From Erwinia sorbitola (lineage in GTDB: Bacteria; Pseudomonadota; Gammaproteobacteria; Enterobacterales; Enterobacteriaceae): DNA of 64,000 nucleotides. Shown piece by piece: positions 8,612-17,741 of the stretch (position 1 is the stretch's first letter; every line of letters starts with the position of its first letter). The stretch covers positions 1,181,501 through 1,245,500 of the forward strand of contig NZ_CP046509.1 in the NCBI RefSeq assembly GCF_009738185.1, written 5' to 3'. The notes under the pieces were generated by a model. That model made no database searches. It had not been told where the DNA came from and saw nothing but the letters and a program-made list of their open reading frames with translations. The position numbers and the translations under genes are program-made.

Positions 8612-8627
8612 GTTTCAAATTTGAAAC
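8612..8627. promoter_or_regulatory. Perfect 16-bp palindrome before the FIST operon
   Basis: GTTTCAAATTTGAAAC is a perfect palindrome 14 bases upstream of the FIST start codon, just before its ribosome site. It could be an operator for a dimeric repressor or a short mRNA hairpin. No known regulator is recognised. Confidence 0.45.
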
Positions 8628-9163
8628 TTTCGCCTGGGGATCAGGAATGCATTCATAAGAAATTCTGTAAGATTGCTCTGTTAAGCCAGATTATGACTTT
8701 GTCGGATAAATAGCAAACAGGTAAAGGCCCTTTTTAAGAGCTGCTTTTTTGTATTTATGAGACGAGCGTTTATAATATTAAATCCTTTGTTTTCATATCG
8801 TTAATTAAAGAGTAATACTGTTTTTCGGTATGGGATGATTCGCAGGCTTCATTTAACAGCAATTTTTTAAAGTGTTCTCATTTTTGAGATCAATTTGCAG
8901 GCGGTGATTTGGCTTAGAAAGATATTTTATTTGTAAAACCTCCTAAATTCAGTTTTAACCGAACGCAAATACTGTGATCCAGATCGCCGGTTATAGATTA
9001 AAATGAAAGATCCCCTGGCAGAGATAGTTTCGTGGAAAATTAATTTTAGCCCGGTAGATACTGAAGTATGCTTGAGAGGACACTGTTGTAATTGATAAAT
9101 AAATCAGTGCTAAACCACATGAAATGACAGATGCTGCTTATTCACTTTTCCAGGAAGCTTACT
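8628..9163. other. AT-rich intergenic region
   Basis: This divergent region must hold promoters for the FIST operon (leftward) and the DUF3750 gene (rightward). It is more AT-rich than its surroundings. I find no gene, RNA or clear terminator in it. Confidence 0.5.
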
Positions 9164-9940
9164 ATGTTTTCACTGAAAGCTCTGAGCCTGATTTTGCTCT
9201 GCATTACATTACTATCGTTAGCAGCAAGTCTGGCCCAGGCATCACGTTACAATGAGTCTGGCGGCGAGAGCTGGGCAACCGCGCGACGAGACTCATCTGG
9301 CCAGGCCCCCGATCCGCAACGCTATTCACGTATGGCGATCGTTCAGGTTTATGCCGCTCCGACCTATGGCTGGAAAGGCGCGGTGGCAGTACACCCGTGG
9401 ATTATCTATAAACGTGCCGGGGAAACCCGTTACAATCGTTATGAAGTTATTAGTTGGGGAAGCAGCGACAAAGTGCGCCGTAATAGCAACATAGCGGATG
9501 CCTACTGGTACGGTGCGCGACCACGTCTGCTGGTGGAGCATCGCGGTGCAGAGGCTGAAGCGATGATCCCCAAGATTACTGCGGCAATTGCCTCTTATCC
9601 CTGGCCGCAGACCTACCATGCCTGGCCTGGCCCTAATAGCAATACCTTCCTGGCACATATCGGGCGTGAAGTACCTGCGCTGAAGCTGGATCTGCCCGCT
9701 AATGCGATTGGCAAAGATTATCGTTCATTGCTCAACCCGATAGGATTACCGCCATCCGGGCGCGGCGTTCAGGTTTCAGTGCTTGGCGTTGCGGGGGTGA
9801 CACTGGGAGCAGAGGAGGGCTTAGAAATCAATCTCCTCGGGCTGAATCTGGGATTAGGTTTCTCTCCGCTGCGGCTGCGTTTACCTTTCATCGGTGGGAT
9901 TGGCAGTGATAATTTGCAAAAAGAAAATTCCGTCCCCTGA
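9164..9940 (+). CDS. DUF3750 family exported protein
   Basis: 258 residues from the ATG at 9164, chosen because AGGAAG lies seven bases before it; an ATG at 9131 would add 11 residues with no ribosome site. The N-terminus is a signal sequence (SLILLCITLLSLAASLAQA). The body has W-T/S-rich motifs (GWKGAVAVHPWIIYK, EVISWGSSDKVRR, YHAWPGPNSNTFLAHI) that match the DUF3750 family, whose function is unknown. The W-P-G-P-N-S-N-T-F segment recalls transglutaminase- or NlpC-like catalytic loops, but that is only a resemblance. Followed by about 220 bases with no convincing gene. Confidence 0.75.
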   Translation: MFSLKALSLILLCITLLSLAASLAQASRYNESGGESWATARRDSSGQAPDPQRYSRMAIVQVYAAPTYGWKGAVAVHPWIIYKRAGETRYNRYEVISWGSSDKVRRNSNIADAYWYGARPRLLVEHRGAEAEAMIPKITAAIASYPWPQTYHAWPGPNSNTFLAHIGREVPALKLDLPANAIGKDYRSLLNPIGLPPSGRGVQVSVLGVAGVTLGAEEGLEINLLGLNLGLGFSPLRLRLPFIGGIGSDNLQKENSVP

Positions 9941-10114
9941 TCTTGTCATGCACCGTTATATTTTTCCCCACGAGTGGCATTGTTTGTGAGCAGGCACTCA
10001 GATTTGTATGGCTGTGTGCAACTCTCAATGTTAACCGTCAGCATGTTTCGCAGATCATATTATTTACCCTGGTGCTTTCCCTCCAGCCGACACAAGATAA
10101 CGAAAGTTATTTTG

Positions 10115-10130
10115 GTTGTCAGTTGACAAC
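10115..10130. promoter_or_regulatory. Inverted repeat before the HicA-like gene pair
   Basis: GTTGTC-AGTT-GACAAC is a perfect 6-bp inverted repeat 32 bases upstream of the first gene. It overlaps a TTGACA (10123-10128) that stands 17 bases from a GATACT. Autorepression by the HTH partner at such a site would be typical of toxin-antitoxin operons. The TTGACA/GATACT pair would start RNA only four bases before the ATG, so the real promoter may lie further upstream. Confidence 0.45.
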
Positions 10131-10161
10131 TTTATTGTGACGTCTGATACTGGAGGAAAAT

Positions 10162-10455
10162 ATGGCGCGTCGTTCTCATGCCATCAAGGAAATTGAAGCC
10201 GTACTCAAGCATGCTGAACAGCAGGGCTGGCGGGTAGTGTGCGGCGGCAGTCATGCCTGGGGGAAGATATATTGTCCCTGGAACAGTGGGCATTGTCGCT
10301 GCGGAGAGTTCTGCATCAGCTGCGTGTGGAGCACACCGAAAAATGCACTGAACCATGCACGGCAGCTCAGGCGGGTTGTGGATCACTGCACAATGCGTCA
10401 GCAATTTGAACGCAATGGAAGGAGTAAAATGCCATGGAATACACCTTTACACTGA
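10162..10455 (+). CDS. HicA-like small protein, putative toxin
   Basis: 97 residues with GGAGG just before the ATG. The layout, a helix (IKEIEAVLKHAEQQGWRVV), then GGSHAWGKIYCP, then a Cys-rich insert (CRCGEFCISCVW), then STPKNALNHARQLRRVV, resembles the dsRBD-like HicA mRNA interferases, in which the conserved Gly-Ser-His carries the catalytic His. The extra Cys pairs are not part of classic HicA. The gene overlaps the next by 22 bases, which supports a toxin-antitoxin pair. Function is inference. Confidence 0.55.
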   Translation: MARRSHAIKEIEAVLKHAEQQGWRVVCGGSHAWGKIYCPWNSGHCRCGEFCISCVWSTPKNALNHARQLRRVVDHCTMRQQFERNGRSKMPWNTPLH

Positions 10456-10940
10456 AATATCAGTTATCTGATCAGGCGGAAATCAGCGATGAACTGATCG
10501 GGCGCCTGGCCACGGCGGGCTGTGATGATGCGCTAATTGGCCTGGGTATCCCGGGGCGTATCGCTCTGGAATTTATCCGCGAGGCTCCGTCTGCTCAACA
10601 GGCAATGGAGAGCGCATTACAGCAGGTAAGCAGCGTTTTAAAGGATGCGCGACTGTTTGAAGTCTCACCTGATTATGTTGGTCTGACGGAAGTCGCTGAC
10701 CTGATTGGCGTTACGCGGCAAAATATGCGCAAGCTGATGCTGGCGCATTATCTTACGTTTCCGGCCCCGGTACATGAAGGTGTTGCCACTATCTGGCATC
10801 TTTCCGATGTGCTGGCATGGCTTGCAAATCGCGGGGGCTACCGTATTCCTGCTAACGTGCAGGAAGCGGCAGCCGCTGCGTTAAACCTCAATCTCAGCAA
10901 AGAGATTAAGCGGCATCGCGTTCTGCCAGATACTCCCTGA
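10434..10940 (+). CDS. HTH protein, putative HicB-like antitoxin
   Basis: 168 residues. The N-terminal part (MEYTFTLKYQLS, about 1-75) may be the HicB-like toxin-binding fold. Residues 80-125 hold an AlpA/MerR-like helix-turn-helix (VGLTEVADLIGVTRQNMRKLM), followed by a predicted helical tail. Partner of the overlapping upstream gene and likely repressor of the pair. The C-terminal 35 bases overlap the convergent dehydrogenase gene, an unusual arrangement. Confidence 0.6.
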   Translation: MEYTFTLKYQLSDQAEISDELIGRLATAGCDDALIGLGIPGRIALEFIREAPSAQQAMESALQQVSSVLKDARLFEVSPDYVGLTEVADLIGVTRQNMRKLMLAHYLTFPAPVHEGVATIWHLSDVLAWLANRGGYRIPANVQEAAAAALNLNLSKEIKRHRVLPDTP

Positions 10941-11880
10941 CCATTTCATCAAATGACGCATTTGCTTTAAATCCAAGACGATTTGCATAGTCGGCCTGAA
11001 AGTCACCGGGCCAGGAGTTCACGATGCTGGAGACTGTCGGGTCTTGCTGATAGCTGATACGGGACAGCACGGCATCGCCGCTGATGCGTCTGAGCGAAGC
11101 CAGCATCTCTTCTACCGTGACGGAAAGACCGCAGAGGTTGATTACCCGCCCCTTGTCCAGCGCATCCGGCCTCAGTTCATGGCAGGATATCAGCGCCTGT
11201 ACAGCTCTGGCCGGGGACATCAGCCACAGACGGGTGTCCGGGGCGACCGGGCAGTTCGCAGTTTCACCGTTGAGCGGTTCACGAATAATACCGCTGGCAA
11301 AACTGGAGGCGGCAGCATTAGGTTTGCCGGGGCGAACAACGATAGTTGGCATCCGCAGACTGCGCCCGTCCAGGAAACCTTTGCGGCTGTAATCTGATAG
11401 CAGCAGATCATTAATAGCTTTCTGGGTGCCGTAGGAGCTCTGCGGCATCCAGACCTGGTCGTCAGGTACTTTGTCAGGCAGCTGGCCGCCAAACACCGCC
11501 ACCGAACTGGTGGTGACTAAGCGGATGCATTGTGGCAGTGAACGTAACCTTTCCATGATGTGGCGGGTGGCATCGACGTTGATTTTCATACCGAGATCAA
11601 AATCCTGTTCAGCCTGCCCGGAAACGACGGCGGCCAGATGAAACACAGTATCTGTGTGTGCATCTATTAACGTTTCCAGCCCGGAGGGGTCACTGATATC
11701 TCCACACAGAACGGTGAGCCGCGGGTCATCGAACTCTTTTAGCGGTGTGATATCAATGGCAGTAATGCGTCGGATTGCCTGTTGCTCTCCGCGAGCATTG
11801 TACAGCGAGCCTTTAGCCAGAAGTGCAGATACCAGTTTTTTACCCAGGAATCCGGCAGCGCCGGTAACAACGATATTCAT
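10906..11880 (-). CDS. denD: NAD-dependent sugar-acid dehydrogenase, DenD-like
   Basis: 324 residues of the extended short-chain dehydrogenase family: glycine motif VTGAAGFLGKKL at the N-terminus, FHLAAVVSG, and the catalytic Tyr-Lys as SSYGTQKA. The overall sequence fits D-erythronate dehydrogenase (DenD), which oxidises four-carbon sugar acids. The kinase, isomerase and aldolase genes that usually accompany denD are not in the window. It lies 16 bases after the MFS transporter gene, so the two probably form an uptake-and-oxidation operon. The symbol is tentative. Confidence 0.7.
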   Translation of the reverse strand: MNIVVTGAAGFLGKKLVSALLAKGSLYNARGEQQAIRRITAIDITPLKEFDDPRLTVLCGDISDPSGLETLIDAHTDTVFHLAAVVSGQAEQDFDLGMKINVDATRHIMERLRSLPQCIRLVTTSSVAVFGGQLPDKVPDDQVWMPQSSYGTQKAINDLLLSDYSRKGFLDGRSLRMPTIVVRPGKPNAAASSFASGIIREPLNGETANCPVAPDTRLWLMSPARAVQALISCHELRPDALDKGRVINLCGLSVTVEEMLASLRRISGDAVLSRISYQQDPTVSSIVNSWPGDFQADYANRLGFKANASFDEMVREYLAERDAA

Positions 11881-11896
11881 AAGTGCCTCGTTTACG

Positions 11897-13216
11897 TTAG
11901 CGGTTGACGATGTGGCCGGGGATCAAAAAGATCGCCGCCGCCCCCACGAAAAGCGTGCAGGAGATAATCAACATTCCGGTCAGCGTGGAGTGGGTGAGAT
12001 CGGATAAGATCCCCATCAGATAGGGGGCAACAAAACCTGCCAGGTTACCAAAAGAGTTAATCAGCGCGATGCCGATGGCGGCCATCGTACCGCCGAGAAA
12101 GGCTGTTGGCAGGCTCCAGAACAGCGGCAGAGTACTTAACCCTCCAGCCGCTCCCAGTGTCAGACCGAACATGGCAACCCACAGGCTGTCACTGAAAACT
12201 GCAGATATCACCATGCCTGCGCCACTGATAATGGCAATAATCGCCAGGTGCCAGCGGCGCTCACGGTGTTTGTCGGCGCTGCGTGAAGCCACCATCATGG
12301 TGACAATAGCGGCGGCGTAAGGAATGGTGGTCAGCAGGCCAACGGTAAAGACATCTTCAACTCCAGCGTTACGTACCAGCGTAGGTAGCCAGAAGCTGAC
12401 AGTATAAAAACCGGCGATCAGGCAGAAGTAAATAAAGGTCAGCAGCCACAGTTTGCCGTTGCGCAGTACGCCGCTCAGAGTTACCTGTTTTTCAGAAGGA
12501 GATGTCTGTACTGCATCTTCCAGCAGGCGGTTTTTAAGAAGTTCTGTTTCGTCGGTGTTTAACCAGTGCGCATGTTCTATTCGGTCGGGTAATAGCCATA
12601 AGACAAGAATCCCGAGCAGCAATGATGGTGTCCCCTGAATAATAAACAGCCATTGCCAGCCGGTGAATCCATAAGCGTTATGAAAAATAGTCATTATCCA
12701 GCCGGACAATGGCCCGCCTAACAGACCTGACAATGGAACAGCGGCTGCAAACAGGGCAAACATTTTGCCGCGTCGATATGAAGGAAACCACAGCGAAAGA
12801 TAGAGAATGACTCCGGGATAAAAGCCAGATTCCGTCAGCCCGAGCAGAAAACGCACGCTATAAAATTGAAAAGGCGTGGTGACCAGCGCTGTCAGCGGAG
12901 CGATTATCGCCCATAAAATCAGCAGTACAGCCAGCAGACGGCGGGCACCAAAGCGATGCAGCGCAATATTGCTCGGCACCTGGAAAAAGAAAAAGCCAAC
13001 AAAGAAAATGCCTGCGCCTAAGCCGTAAACTGTTTCGGAAAAGGCGAGGTCGCTCGACATCTCCAGTTTCGCGATGCCAACGTTAATGCGATCAAGATAA
13101 GCAAAGATATAACAGATGGTCAAAAGGGGCAGGATGCGCCAGACGGTTCGCCTCCATGCGTTCTCTTCCATTTCGCTGACAGGCTGTGAGGTGAGTACCG
13201 ATGTTGATGGATTCAT
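11897..13216 (-). CDS. MFS transporter, anion:cation symporter (tartrate/hexuronate type)
   Basis: 439 residues with about 12 membrane helices. The motif IFAYLDRINVGIAKLEM in helix 1 and the FLLGLTESGFYPGVILYLSLWFP segment are typical of the anion:cation symporter family that takes up tartrate, hexuronates or phthalate. I start at the ATG at 13216, which has AGGAAG five bases upstream, not at the earlier in-frame ATG at 13249. Substrate is probably the sugar acid used by the downstream DenD-like enzyme. Confidence 0.85.
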   Translation of the reverse strand: MNPSTSVLTSQPVSEMEENAWRRTVWRILPLLTICYIFAYLDRINVGIAKLEMSSDLAFSETVYGLGAGIFFVGFFFFQVPSNIALHRFGARRLLAVLLILWAIIAPLTALVTTPFQFYSVRFLLGLTESGFYPGVILYLSLWFPSYRRGKMFALFAAAVPLSGLLGGPLSGWIMTIFHNAYGFTGWQWLFIIQGTPSLLLGILVLWLLPDRIEHAHWLNTDETELLKNRLLEDAVQTSPSEKQVTLSGVLRNGKLWLLTFIYFCLIAGFYTVSFWLPTLVRNAGVEDVFTVGLLTTIPYAAAIVTMMVASRSADKHRERRWHLAIIAIISGAGMVISAVFSDSLWVAMFGLTLGAAGGLSTLPLFWSLPTAFLGGTMAAIGIALINSFGNLAGFVAPYLMGILSDLTHSTLTGMLIISCTLFVGAAAIFLIPGHIVNR

Positions 13217-13442
13217 AAGTGCTTCCTTTGTCGGGTAGAGTACGAACACATCCTTTCTTCGGGCAACAGTTATCCTGCTCCCGTGGTCGCAGGGGAAACC
13301 TGCGACACAGAAGAGGCAAACTAACGAGAAGGGTTGTTAATTTTTGTTAGGATAGGTGCTTCTTAAGGGAAAATCTGCGTAATTAATCACGAAAATAACC
13401 ATTAATTATCAATTTATCACAATCTGCTTAACGTTCCGTTGA

Positions 13443-14879
13443 TTAATGCAGAAGGAAGAGAGTGGCCAGTCCGAGGAAGATAAAGAAACCACCAGTGTCA
13501 GTCAGTGCAGTAATTAATACGCTCGATCCTACTGCGGGGTCGCGTTTCATTTTGATCATCAGTAACGGGATCAGTACGCCCATCAGTGCGGCCAGCAGCA
13601 GATTCAGTAGCATCGCCAGCATCATTACGCCGCCAAGCGCCGGGTTGCCGTACATCGCCCAGGTTACGCCACCCATAATACCGCCCCAGAAGAGGCCGTT
13701 GATCAGCGCCACTCCCAGTTCACGAGCGATAAGAAACGTAAAGTTACCCGGCTCTACCTGATGCAGTGCCAGAGCGCGTACGATCATAGTGATAGTCTGG
13801 TTACCGGTATTGCCACCGATTCCGGCGACGATAGGCATCAGCGCTGCCAGTGCGACCAGTTGTGAAATAGTGTGCTCAAACAGGCCAATAACCCTTGATG
13901 CGATAAAGGCAGTGCACAGATTGATTGCCAGCCAGGCCCAGCGGGTACGTACCGATTTTCTGACCGGAGCGAAGACATCCTCCTCCGGGTTAACGCCACC
14001 CATTTTACGAATATTGCTGTCATTCTCTTCGTTGAACAGATCGACAACATCTTCGATTTTCACGCGGCCCATCAGTTTGCCTTTCGCATCGATGACGGCA
14101 GCAGAAATCAGGTTATAACGCTCAAAGGAGCCTGCTGCATCTTCGGCCTTATCATCAATAAGGAAGGTGGTGGGGCGATTGTTCATCACCTCAAACACCA
14201 TTTTATCTGGCGTGTTTAGCAGGATCTCAGTCAGCGGCAGCTCGCCAAGCAGGCGATTATTTTTATCGGTGATAAACAGTTTATCGGTACCATCGGGGAT
14301 GGTCTTTCTGATGCGCAGAAAACGTTGAACGGTTGCCAGTGTCACATCGGCACGAACGGTCACCAGCTGGAAATCCATAATACGACCCACGCGGTCGCGG
14401 TCGAAATGCATCACGTCCAGTACGTGCGAACGCAGCGCCGGATTGAGTGAGGTTAGCAGGCGGCCGGTTAAATCACGCGACAGATATTTGGCCAGATAGG
14501 CCTGTTCATCTATATCCAGAGGAGCGATGGCACGCAGCAGATCGCGGTCGCTCATCTCTTCAATCAGGCTTTCCCAGACGCTCTCAGATGCTTCAACCAG
14601 AACCTGGCCGCGCCGATCGTTTCCGATCAGCTGCCATAACGCCAGACGTTCATCTTCCGGGAGTGCTTCCAGCAGGTCTGCAATATCGGCAGCATGCAGC
14701 AGGGGAAGGGTACTTTTAATTTCCGCGACCTGTTCGCGGTGTGCCTCTGCTTCTGCGGCGGATTCACGCAGGGGGCGATGGTGTAAAGTATCGACAAGAT
14801 CTTTATCGTTCAGCAGAAGATTAAGAATACGGCTACGAACTTCAGCCAGTTGCTGAACATGGGAAGGCGCTACAGACAT
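13443..14879 (-). CDS. mgtE: MgtE family magnesium channel
   Basis: 478 residues: an N-terminal helical domain (about 35-155), a CBS pair (about 160-285) that gates the channel by sensing cytosolic magnesium, and five membrane helices from about 310. GGNTGNQ in helix 2 and the selectivity Asp in ALTDTGGF of the last helix are present. It stands alone, with AAGGATG before the ATG. It is an addition relative to the E. coli layout. Confidence 0.95.
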   Translation of the reverse strand: MSVAPSHVQQLAEVRSRILNLLLNDKDLVDTLHHRPLRESAAEAEAHREQVAEIKSTLPLLHAADIADLLEALPEDERLALWQLIGNDRRGQVLVEASESVWESLIEEMSDRDLLRAIAPLDIDEQAYLAKYLSRDLTGRLLTSLNPALRSHVLDVMHFDRDRVGRIMDFQLVTVRADVTLATVQRFLRIRKTIPDGTDKLFITDKNNRLLGELPLTEILLNTPDKMVFEVMNNRPTTFLIDDKAEDAAGSFERYNLISAAVIDAKGKLMGRVKIEDVVDLFNEENDSNIRKMGGVNPEEDVFAPVRKSVRTRWAWLAINLCTAFIASRVIGLFEHTISQLVALAALMPIVAGIGGNTGNQTITMIVRALALHQVEPGNFTFLIARELGVALINGLFWGGIMGGVTWAMYGNPALGGVMMLAMLLNLLLAALMGVLIPLLMIKMKRDPAVGSSVLITALTDTGGFFIFLGLATLFLLH

Positions 14880-15001
14880 AAAACATCCTTTAGTCTGGCT
14901 AAAAAGGGAAAGACGAAACGAGGTTTTAGTCTAGCTGATTTCAAACGCAAGCAAGTCTGCAAAGGCTCCGAAAAGCATCTGCTTATGGTCATCCGGCGTT
15001 G

Positions 15002-15184
15002 CTACTTATCGTTAACGACGCTTGTGGGGATCGCAGGTAAGTTTTTTTTCTGCTGATGATGCTCAATGGCACCGGGCACCACATAAATCAGCCGCCCTAA
15101 TAAGATGATGAAACTGACCAGCAGAATGACTCGGGTCATGCGTCCGGTTTTTTGACGTTTTCTGAATGACATAGCGCTGTTCAC
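15002..15184 (-). CDS. yfgG: YfgG family small membrane protein
   Basis: 60 residues with one membrane helix (TRVILLVSFIILLGRLIYVV) and a basic N-terminus. It matches E. coli YfgG in sequence pattern and in being divergent from yfgF. I choose the GTG at 15184: AGGA lies eight bases before it, and the resulting N-terminus lines up with that of E. coli. The ATG at 15172 has no ribosome site. Confidence 0.85.
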   Translation of the reverse strand: MNSAMSFRKRQKTGRMTRVILLVSFIILLGRLIYVVPGAIEHHQQKKNLPAIPTSVVNDK

Positions 15185-15459
15185 GCAGGCTTTCCTGTTG
15201 TTTGCCCTGCAGGGCGATGGGTAATTTACGCACAGGGAGCGTCACAGGTCAATGGGGGAGGGCCATGTCAGGGCGTAAGTACGATCATCGACGCATTTTT
15301 TTTAAAGCGTAATAAATTGTACCTGTTTCTAAGTAGAGTTAATGGTTTTTAATTTGATTTAAGTCAACCTGATATAGGGTTTGGTTCATATTATAAGGCA
15401 ATATTCAATGAAGTTTTTCCGATACTAATCACTATTATCGTTTGATTTATGAAGGACGC
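15185..15459. other. Divergent yfgG-yfgF regulatory region
   Basis: No gene is seen in these 275 bases. Promoters for both divergent genes must lie here; the part from 15300 to 15450 is AT-rich. I cannot single out a convincing sigma-70 site. Confidence 0.4.
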
Positions 15460-15498
15460 ATGCGCAAAATTCTCTACAAATTCGCCTTAAATCAATGA
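15460..15498 (+). CDS. Putative 12-residue leader peptide of yfgF
   Basis: ATG at 15460, preceded by AAGGA at three-base spacing, opens a 12-codon frame (MRKILYKFALNQ). Its TGA overlaps the yfgF start as A-TGA. yfgF itself has no clear ribosome site, so translation may depend on coupling from this leader. Inference from spacing only. Confidence 0.4.
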   Translation: MRKILYKFALNQ

Positions 15499-17741
15499 AA
15501 AAGTCTGCCCTGCTAAAAGGCTGTGCCCGCCACTGGTGGGGGCTGCCAATGCTACTCTCCCTGCTGTTATTACCGCTGGCTTCATCGCTATCGTTCAGAC
15601 TGTGGATTCCAGGCGGCTATGTTTATCTGATCTACCTGCCGCTGGCGATGATGATTGCCATGTTAATGGTGTTTGACTGGGCCGCTCTGCCTGGTATTTT
15701 TGCCGCTTTATGCCTGCATTATTTCCAGCGCTACACGGGAGTGCAGGCGATGATGATTATTTCCATCTTTATGACCACGCTGGTGCTGTGCTGGTGGGGG
15801 TATCGCAGTCAGGAAAAATCGCGCTGGTGCATCAGTTTTGGCAACCTGTATCAGGTGAGTGAGCGTCTCTTTTGGCTGGCTTTCGCTATGCCAACACTGT
15901 TTATCATTTTGAATCAATTAGTCATGCTGTCGGATATTCTTCCGGAAGAGAACTCGATTTTTGTGCCGGATTCTTCCTCCATGCATGCCCTGCTTAACTA
16001 TCAATCGACACTGCTGGCCGCGCTTGCTCTGGTGCCGCTGTGCTATTTTTCAATTCGTATTTTCTGCAATCCCCGATTTCTGTTTATTTTGATATTCCGC
16101 TGTAAACGCCAGTTTTCTCCAACGGTGACGTTACGCGAGTGGCTGATCTGGATGGCGTTGTTAATTGCATCACTGATGATGCTGACGCAGCTGATAAGCA
16201 CGCCGGATAATTTGGTCGCCACTGAATATGGCGTACCTATATTGCTACCGCTGATGCTGTGGGCTGCACTGCGCTTTGGCTATATTTTTACTACCCTGTG
16301 TTGGGGAATGTTATTGTTGGTGCTTTATCAGTTCCACAAGTTTTTTATCAGTTCGGCAATAGAACCCCATGGCCTGGCAATAATCTCAGCCAACCTTCTG
16401 GCCTTTACGCTCACCATCTTACTGATGTCAGATATCTGTACCCGCCAGCGGCGGTTACTGGCTAAAGCCCGGGAGATGGCAATGACAGATCCGGTGATAG
16501 GGTTGCCGAATTTGCGTGCTCTAACCCGGGATCTGGTTGCCAGCTCCGAATCTGCACTCTGTTTCCTCAGAATTCCCGATCTTGACCGCCTGAGCCGTAC
16601 CTACGGTTTGCAGCTGCGCATCCAGTATAAACGCAGTCTTGCCGTGCATTTGCAGCCGTGCCTGCTGGCCGGAGAGGATATCTATCAGCTGCCCGGTTTT
16701 GACCTGGTATTACGGCTGAATACCGCCGCCCACCAGTCAAGAATTGAAGGTATAGAAGTCCGCCTTAAAGATTACCATCTCAGCTGGGATGGTCTGCCGA
16801 TTCATCCGGACGTTGGCATTAGCTACTGTACGATTACGGCACCGGTCGTGCATCTTTATGAACTGCTGGGGGAGATGAGTGCGATGGCGGAAATGTCGCT
16901 ACGCAGCGGTCACGCGGAAAATATGCAGCGACCACAGAGTGTCCCGGTACAGCGGCAAATCACGGGAAAGCTGGAGATACTGCATGATATTCAGCAGGCA
17001 TTACTGCGCGGTGGTTTTCGTCTTATGACACAAAGGATACGTGGCGTTCGTGGCAATGACTACCATGAGATTTTGCTGGAGATGGTCACTGTGCAGGGGG
17101 AACGTATCAAGCCATCGCAGTTTATGCCGGTAGTGCGGGAGTTCGGTCTGACATGGGAAGTGGATCGGCTGATGTTGGATCAGGCGCTGGAGTTTATCCA
17201 TTTTCATCGCGAAACATTCCCCGGCATTCGTCTTGCAGTTAACTTTTTCGCGGCAACCCTGTGCCGGCCACAGTTTGTGGAAGAAATTGCGTCCCGTCTC
17301 AATGAAAATGATATTGAGGCCTGGCAGCTGATTATTGCGGTTGAAGAGTCAGCGATTCTTAGCGACCACAGCTGGGGTTATCGTACTATCGCCCAGTTAC
17401 GCCATATTGGCTGTCGCGTGGCGATTGATGATTTTGGCAATGGCTATTCAAGCTATGCCCGCCTGAAAATGATTCAGGCAGATATACTAAAAATCGACGG
17501 CAGCTTTATTCAGAATATGCAGAACAACAGCCTTGATTATCAGATTATACAATCTATTTGCGCCATGGCTCGTCTGAAGCGGATGCAGGTGGTCGCGGAA
17601 GGGGTGGATACGGAAGAGATGGCCGTTGAACTCAGAAAACTGGGGGTAGATTATCTGCAAGGTCGAATCGCCGGCCTGCCTGTATCGCTCAATGACCTGG
17701 CCTCTACCGAGGCAGAAGCCAGGTCAGGTGTCAGGCTTTAA
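15495..17741 (+). CDS. yfgF: c-di-GMP phosphodiesterase YfgF (PdeF)
   Basis: 748 residues: eight to ten N-terminal membrane helices (MASE1-type sensor, about 10-315), a degenerate GGDEF domain (about 330-480, with PGFDL where GGDEF belongs) and an EAL domain (about 490-735). The EAL domain keeps the key residues: Glu in HEILLEM, DDFGNGYSSY, ILKIDGSFI and VAEGVDT, so it should cleave c-di-GMP to pGpG. E. coli YfgF has the same plan and is linked to anaerobic peroxide stress. Its last 11 bases overlap the convergent tehB. Confidence 0.93.
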   Translation: MKKSALLKGCARHWWGLPMLLSLLLLPLASSLSFRLWIPGGYVYLIYLPLAMMIAMLMVFDWAALPGIFAALCLHYFQRYTGVQAMMIISIFMTTLVLCWWGYRSQEKSRWCISFGNLYQVSERLFWLAFAMPTLFIILNQLVMLSDILPEENSIFVPDSSSMHALLNYQSTLLAALALVPLCYFSIRIFCNPRFLFILIFRCKRQFSPTVTLREWLIWMALLIASLMMLTQLISTPDNLVATEYGVPILLPLMLWAALRFGYIFTTLCWGMLLLVLYQFHKFFISSAIEPHGLAIISANLLAFTLTILLMSDICTRQRRLLAKAREMAMTDPVIGLPNLRALTRDLVASSESALCFLRIPDLDRLSRTYGLQLRIQYKRSLAVHLQPCLLAGEDIYQLPGFDLVLRLNTAAHQSRIEGIEVRLKDYHLSWDGLPIHPDVGISYCTITAPVVHLYELLGEMSAMAEMSLRSGHAENMQRPQSVPVQRQITGKLEILHDIQQALLRGGFRLMTQRIRGVRGNDYHEILLEMVTVQGERIKPSQFMPVVREFGLTWEVDRLMLDQALEFIHFHRETFPGIRLAVNFFAATLCRPQFVEEIASRLNENDIEAWQLIIAVEESAILSDHSWGYRTIAQLRHIGCRVAIDDFGNGYSSYARLKMIQADILKIDGSFIQNMQNNSLDYQIIQSICAMARLKRMQVVAEGVDTEEMAVELRKLGVDYLQGRIAGLPVSLNDLASTEAEARSGVRL

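Noticed and set aside
9943..10140. 65-codon frame upstream of the HicA-like gene
   Set aside because: No ribosome site; it crosses the probable promoter/operator.
10123..10151. TTGACA-N17-GATACT promoter for the HicA-like gene
   Set aside because: It would put the RNA start four bases before the ATG and leave the GGAGG out of the mRNA. I kept only the inverted repeat.
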